55,499 bases of DNA, taken from NCBI GenBank assembly GCA_024277655.1, contig JAJRUT010000096.1, positions 1-55,499 on the forward strand, in the 5' to 3' direction. Both the position numbers and the translations under genes were made by a program. The DNA is from Deltaproteobacteria bacterium. Lineage in GTDB: Bacteria; Desulfobacterota; Desulfobulbia; Desulfobulbales; SURF-16. The notes under the pieces were generated by a model. It saw nothing but the letters and a program-made list of their open reading frames with translations, ran no database searches and was not told where the DNA came from. Of the stretch, positions 55,027 through 55,499 are shown one piece after another (within the stretch, counting starts at the first letter, position 1; each line of letters opens with the position of its first letter).

Positions 55027-55428
55027 ATGTTTGAACAAACCTTTAAAAACATAGATGACATTCTCCACAAAGATGCAGGGTGTGGAAGTGAGCTGGATTA
55101 TGTAGAGCAAACCTCATGGGTGTTGTTTCTGAAATACCTGGATGATCTGGAAAAAGATAAACAGACTGCCGCCGAGCTTTCAGGTAAAAGTTACAGCAAA
55201 ATCATAGATGAAGAATTCCAGTGGAATAAATGGGCAGTTCCAAAACTGGAAAACGGAAAAATTGATCACAATGCCTTAACAGGCGATGACCTTGCAGATT
55301 TTGTCAATATCAAACTATTTCCATATCTAAAGAAATTTAAAGCCAACGCTGATAATGCCAATACCATTGAATATAAAGTAAGCGTCCAGCTATCCCCATC
55401 TCCCCAGCTATTGCCATATATGTCATAG
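55027..55428 (+). pseudogene. hsdM: Type I restriction-modification methylase HsdM, cut after its N-terminal domain
   Basis: The first 117 residues match the HsdM_N domain (FEQTFKNIDDILHKDAG, SELDYVEQTSWVLFLKYLDDLE, ALTGDDLADFVNIKLFPYL, NTIEYK). In intact HsdM the sequence continues IGEIFGELKNRIQSGY and a methylase domain with GAGG and NPPY motifs. Here, directly after EYK, the frame turns into unrelated VSVQLSPSPQLLPYMS and stops. The break coincides with an IS66-like terminal sequence at 55378. AAAATC..GAAGGATTCC precedes the start. The methylase is not functional as shown. Confidence 0.8.
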
Positions 55429-55499
55429 TCCCGCAGAAATTATCAATTTATGCAGGAGGTAACTATGGCAACGAAAAGTTGGCAGAAGCGATGTGGGAA
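55378..55499 (+). mobile_element. Left end of an IS66-family-like insertion sequence (partial)
   Basis: The hsdM frame is interrupted at GTAAGCGTCCAG, which resembles the GTAAGCG terminal repeats of the IS66 family. A small frame begins about 88 bases inside at 55465. The right end lies outside the window. Confidence 0.55.
55465..55499 (+). CDS. Start of a transposase-accessory-type gene (partial)
   Basis: AGGAGGT (55454-55460) is 4 bases before an ATG at 55465. The first eleven residues are MATKSWQKRCG, like the N-terminus of the small IS66 accessory protein TnpA family. Only the first codons are visible. The identity is inferred from position within the element. Confidence 0.4.
   Translation, partial: MATKSWQKRCG

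Overview
The window looks like a chromosomal stretch from a Desulfobacterota bacterium, most likely an anaerobe near the Desulfobulbales. This is an inference from gene content. There is a four-subunit group 3b-type [NiFe] hydrogenase, a ROO-type flavodiiron protein next to a rubrerythrin remnant, a TsdA-like dihaem cytochrome, a rhodanese/metallo-beta-lactamase fusion, a dnaN-gyrB-gyrA cluster without recF, and chemotaxis parts including a haemerythrin-tailed receptor. No rRNA is present. One tRNA (Pro, TGG) is.

Layout. 1-2.0 kb: phosphate uptake on the minus strand (pstS, then a PstC-like permease that runs off the left edge). 2.8-7.0 kb: hydrogenase operon, order beta-gamma-delta-alpha. 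7.1-8.4 kb: small secreted proteins. 8.7-11.5 kb: flavodiiron protein, broken rubrerythrin, and the rhodanese-MBL fusion. 11.7-16.1 kb: a DUF4198 protein, a 5'-truncated membrane acyltransferase-like gene, ilvE and an AI-2E-type exporter. 16.5-19.6 kb: porin and other envelope proteins. 19.7-24.3 kb: tRNA-Pro, comF, mtnA, a frameshifted serine hydrolase and mreB. 24.3-31 kb: an AT-rich candidate replication-origin region, then dnaN, gyrB and gyrA. 31-35.6 kb: TsdA-like cytochrome, pentapeptide lipoprotein, and a cheD-HDOD-cheY-cheX operon. 35.8-43.8 kb: a tightly packed minus-strand operon (secreted protein, haemerythrin MCP, TIGR01777 oxidoreductase, polytopic membrane protein, and a CPA2 antiporter with Usp domains). 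44-55.5 kb: transglutaminase-like protein, a hybrid kinase interrupted by TAG, a heptanucleotide repeat, DUF167, a phosphodiesterase, mutS, an amidase, serS, and a type I methylase gene cut by what looks like the left end of an IS66-family element.

Gene decay is a clear theme. Three genes (rubrerythrin, serine hydrolase, antiporter Usp tail) each lack one base in or beside an A-tract. One kinase has an in-frame TAG, one membrane gene has lost its 5' end, and hsdM is interrupted. Sequencing error in homopolymers could explain the single-base losses, but not the truncations or the insertion. Several dispersed inverted-repeat elements lie between genes: a 126-bp MITE-like element, a 'CTTTGCGTCTTTGCGG' family with three copies, and an 'ACATGGAT...ACAGGATA' hairpin.

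The most unusual points are: the hydrogenase large subunit ends exactly at the DPCISCSVH motif with no cleavable tail; 13 perfect CTCAATT repeats abut the DUF167 start codon; cheD is best explained by an ATT start; the rhodanese-MBL protein keeps only the ETHE1-type mono-iron ligands; and a haemerythrin receptor appears to share an operon with a CPA2 antiporter and two proteins of unknown role.
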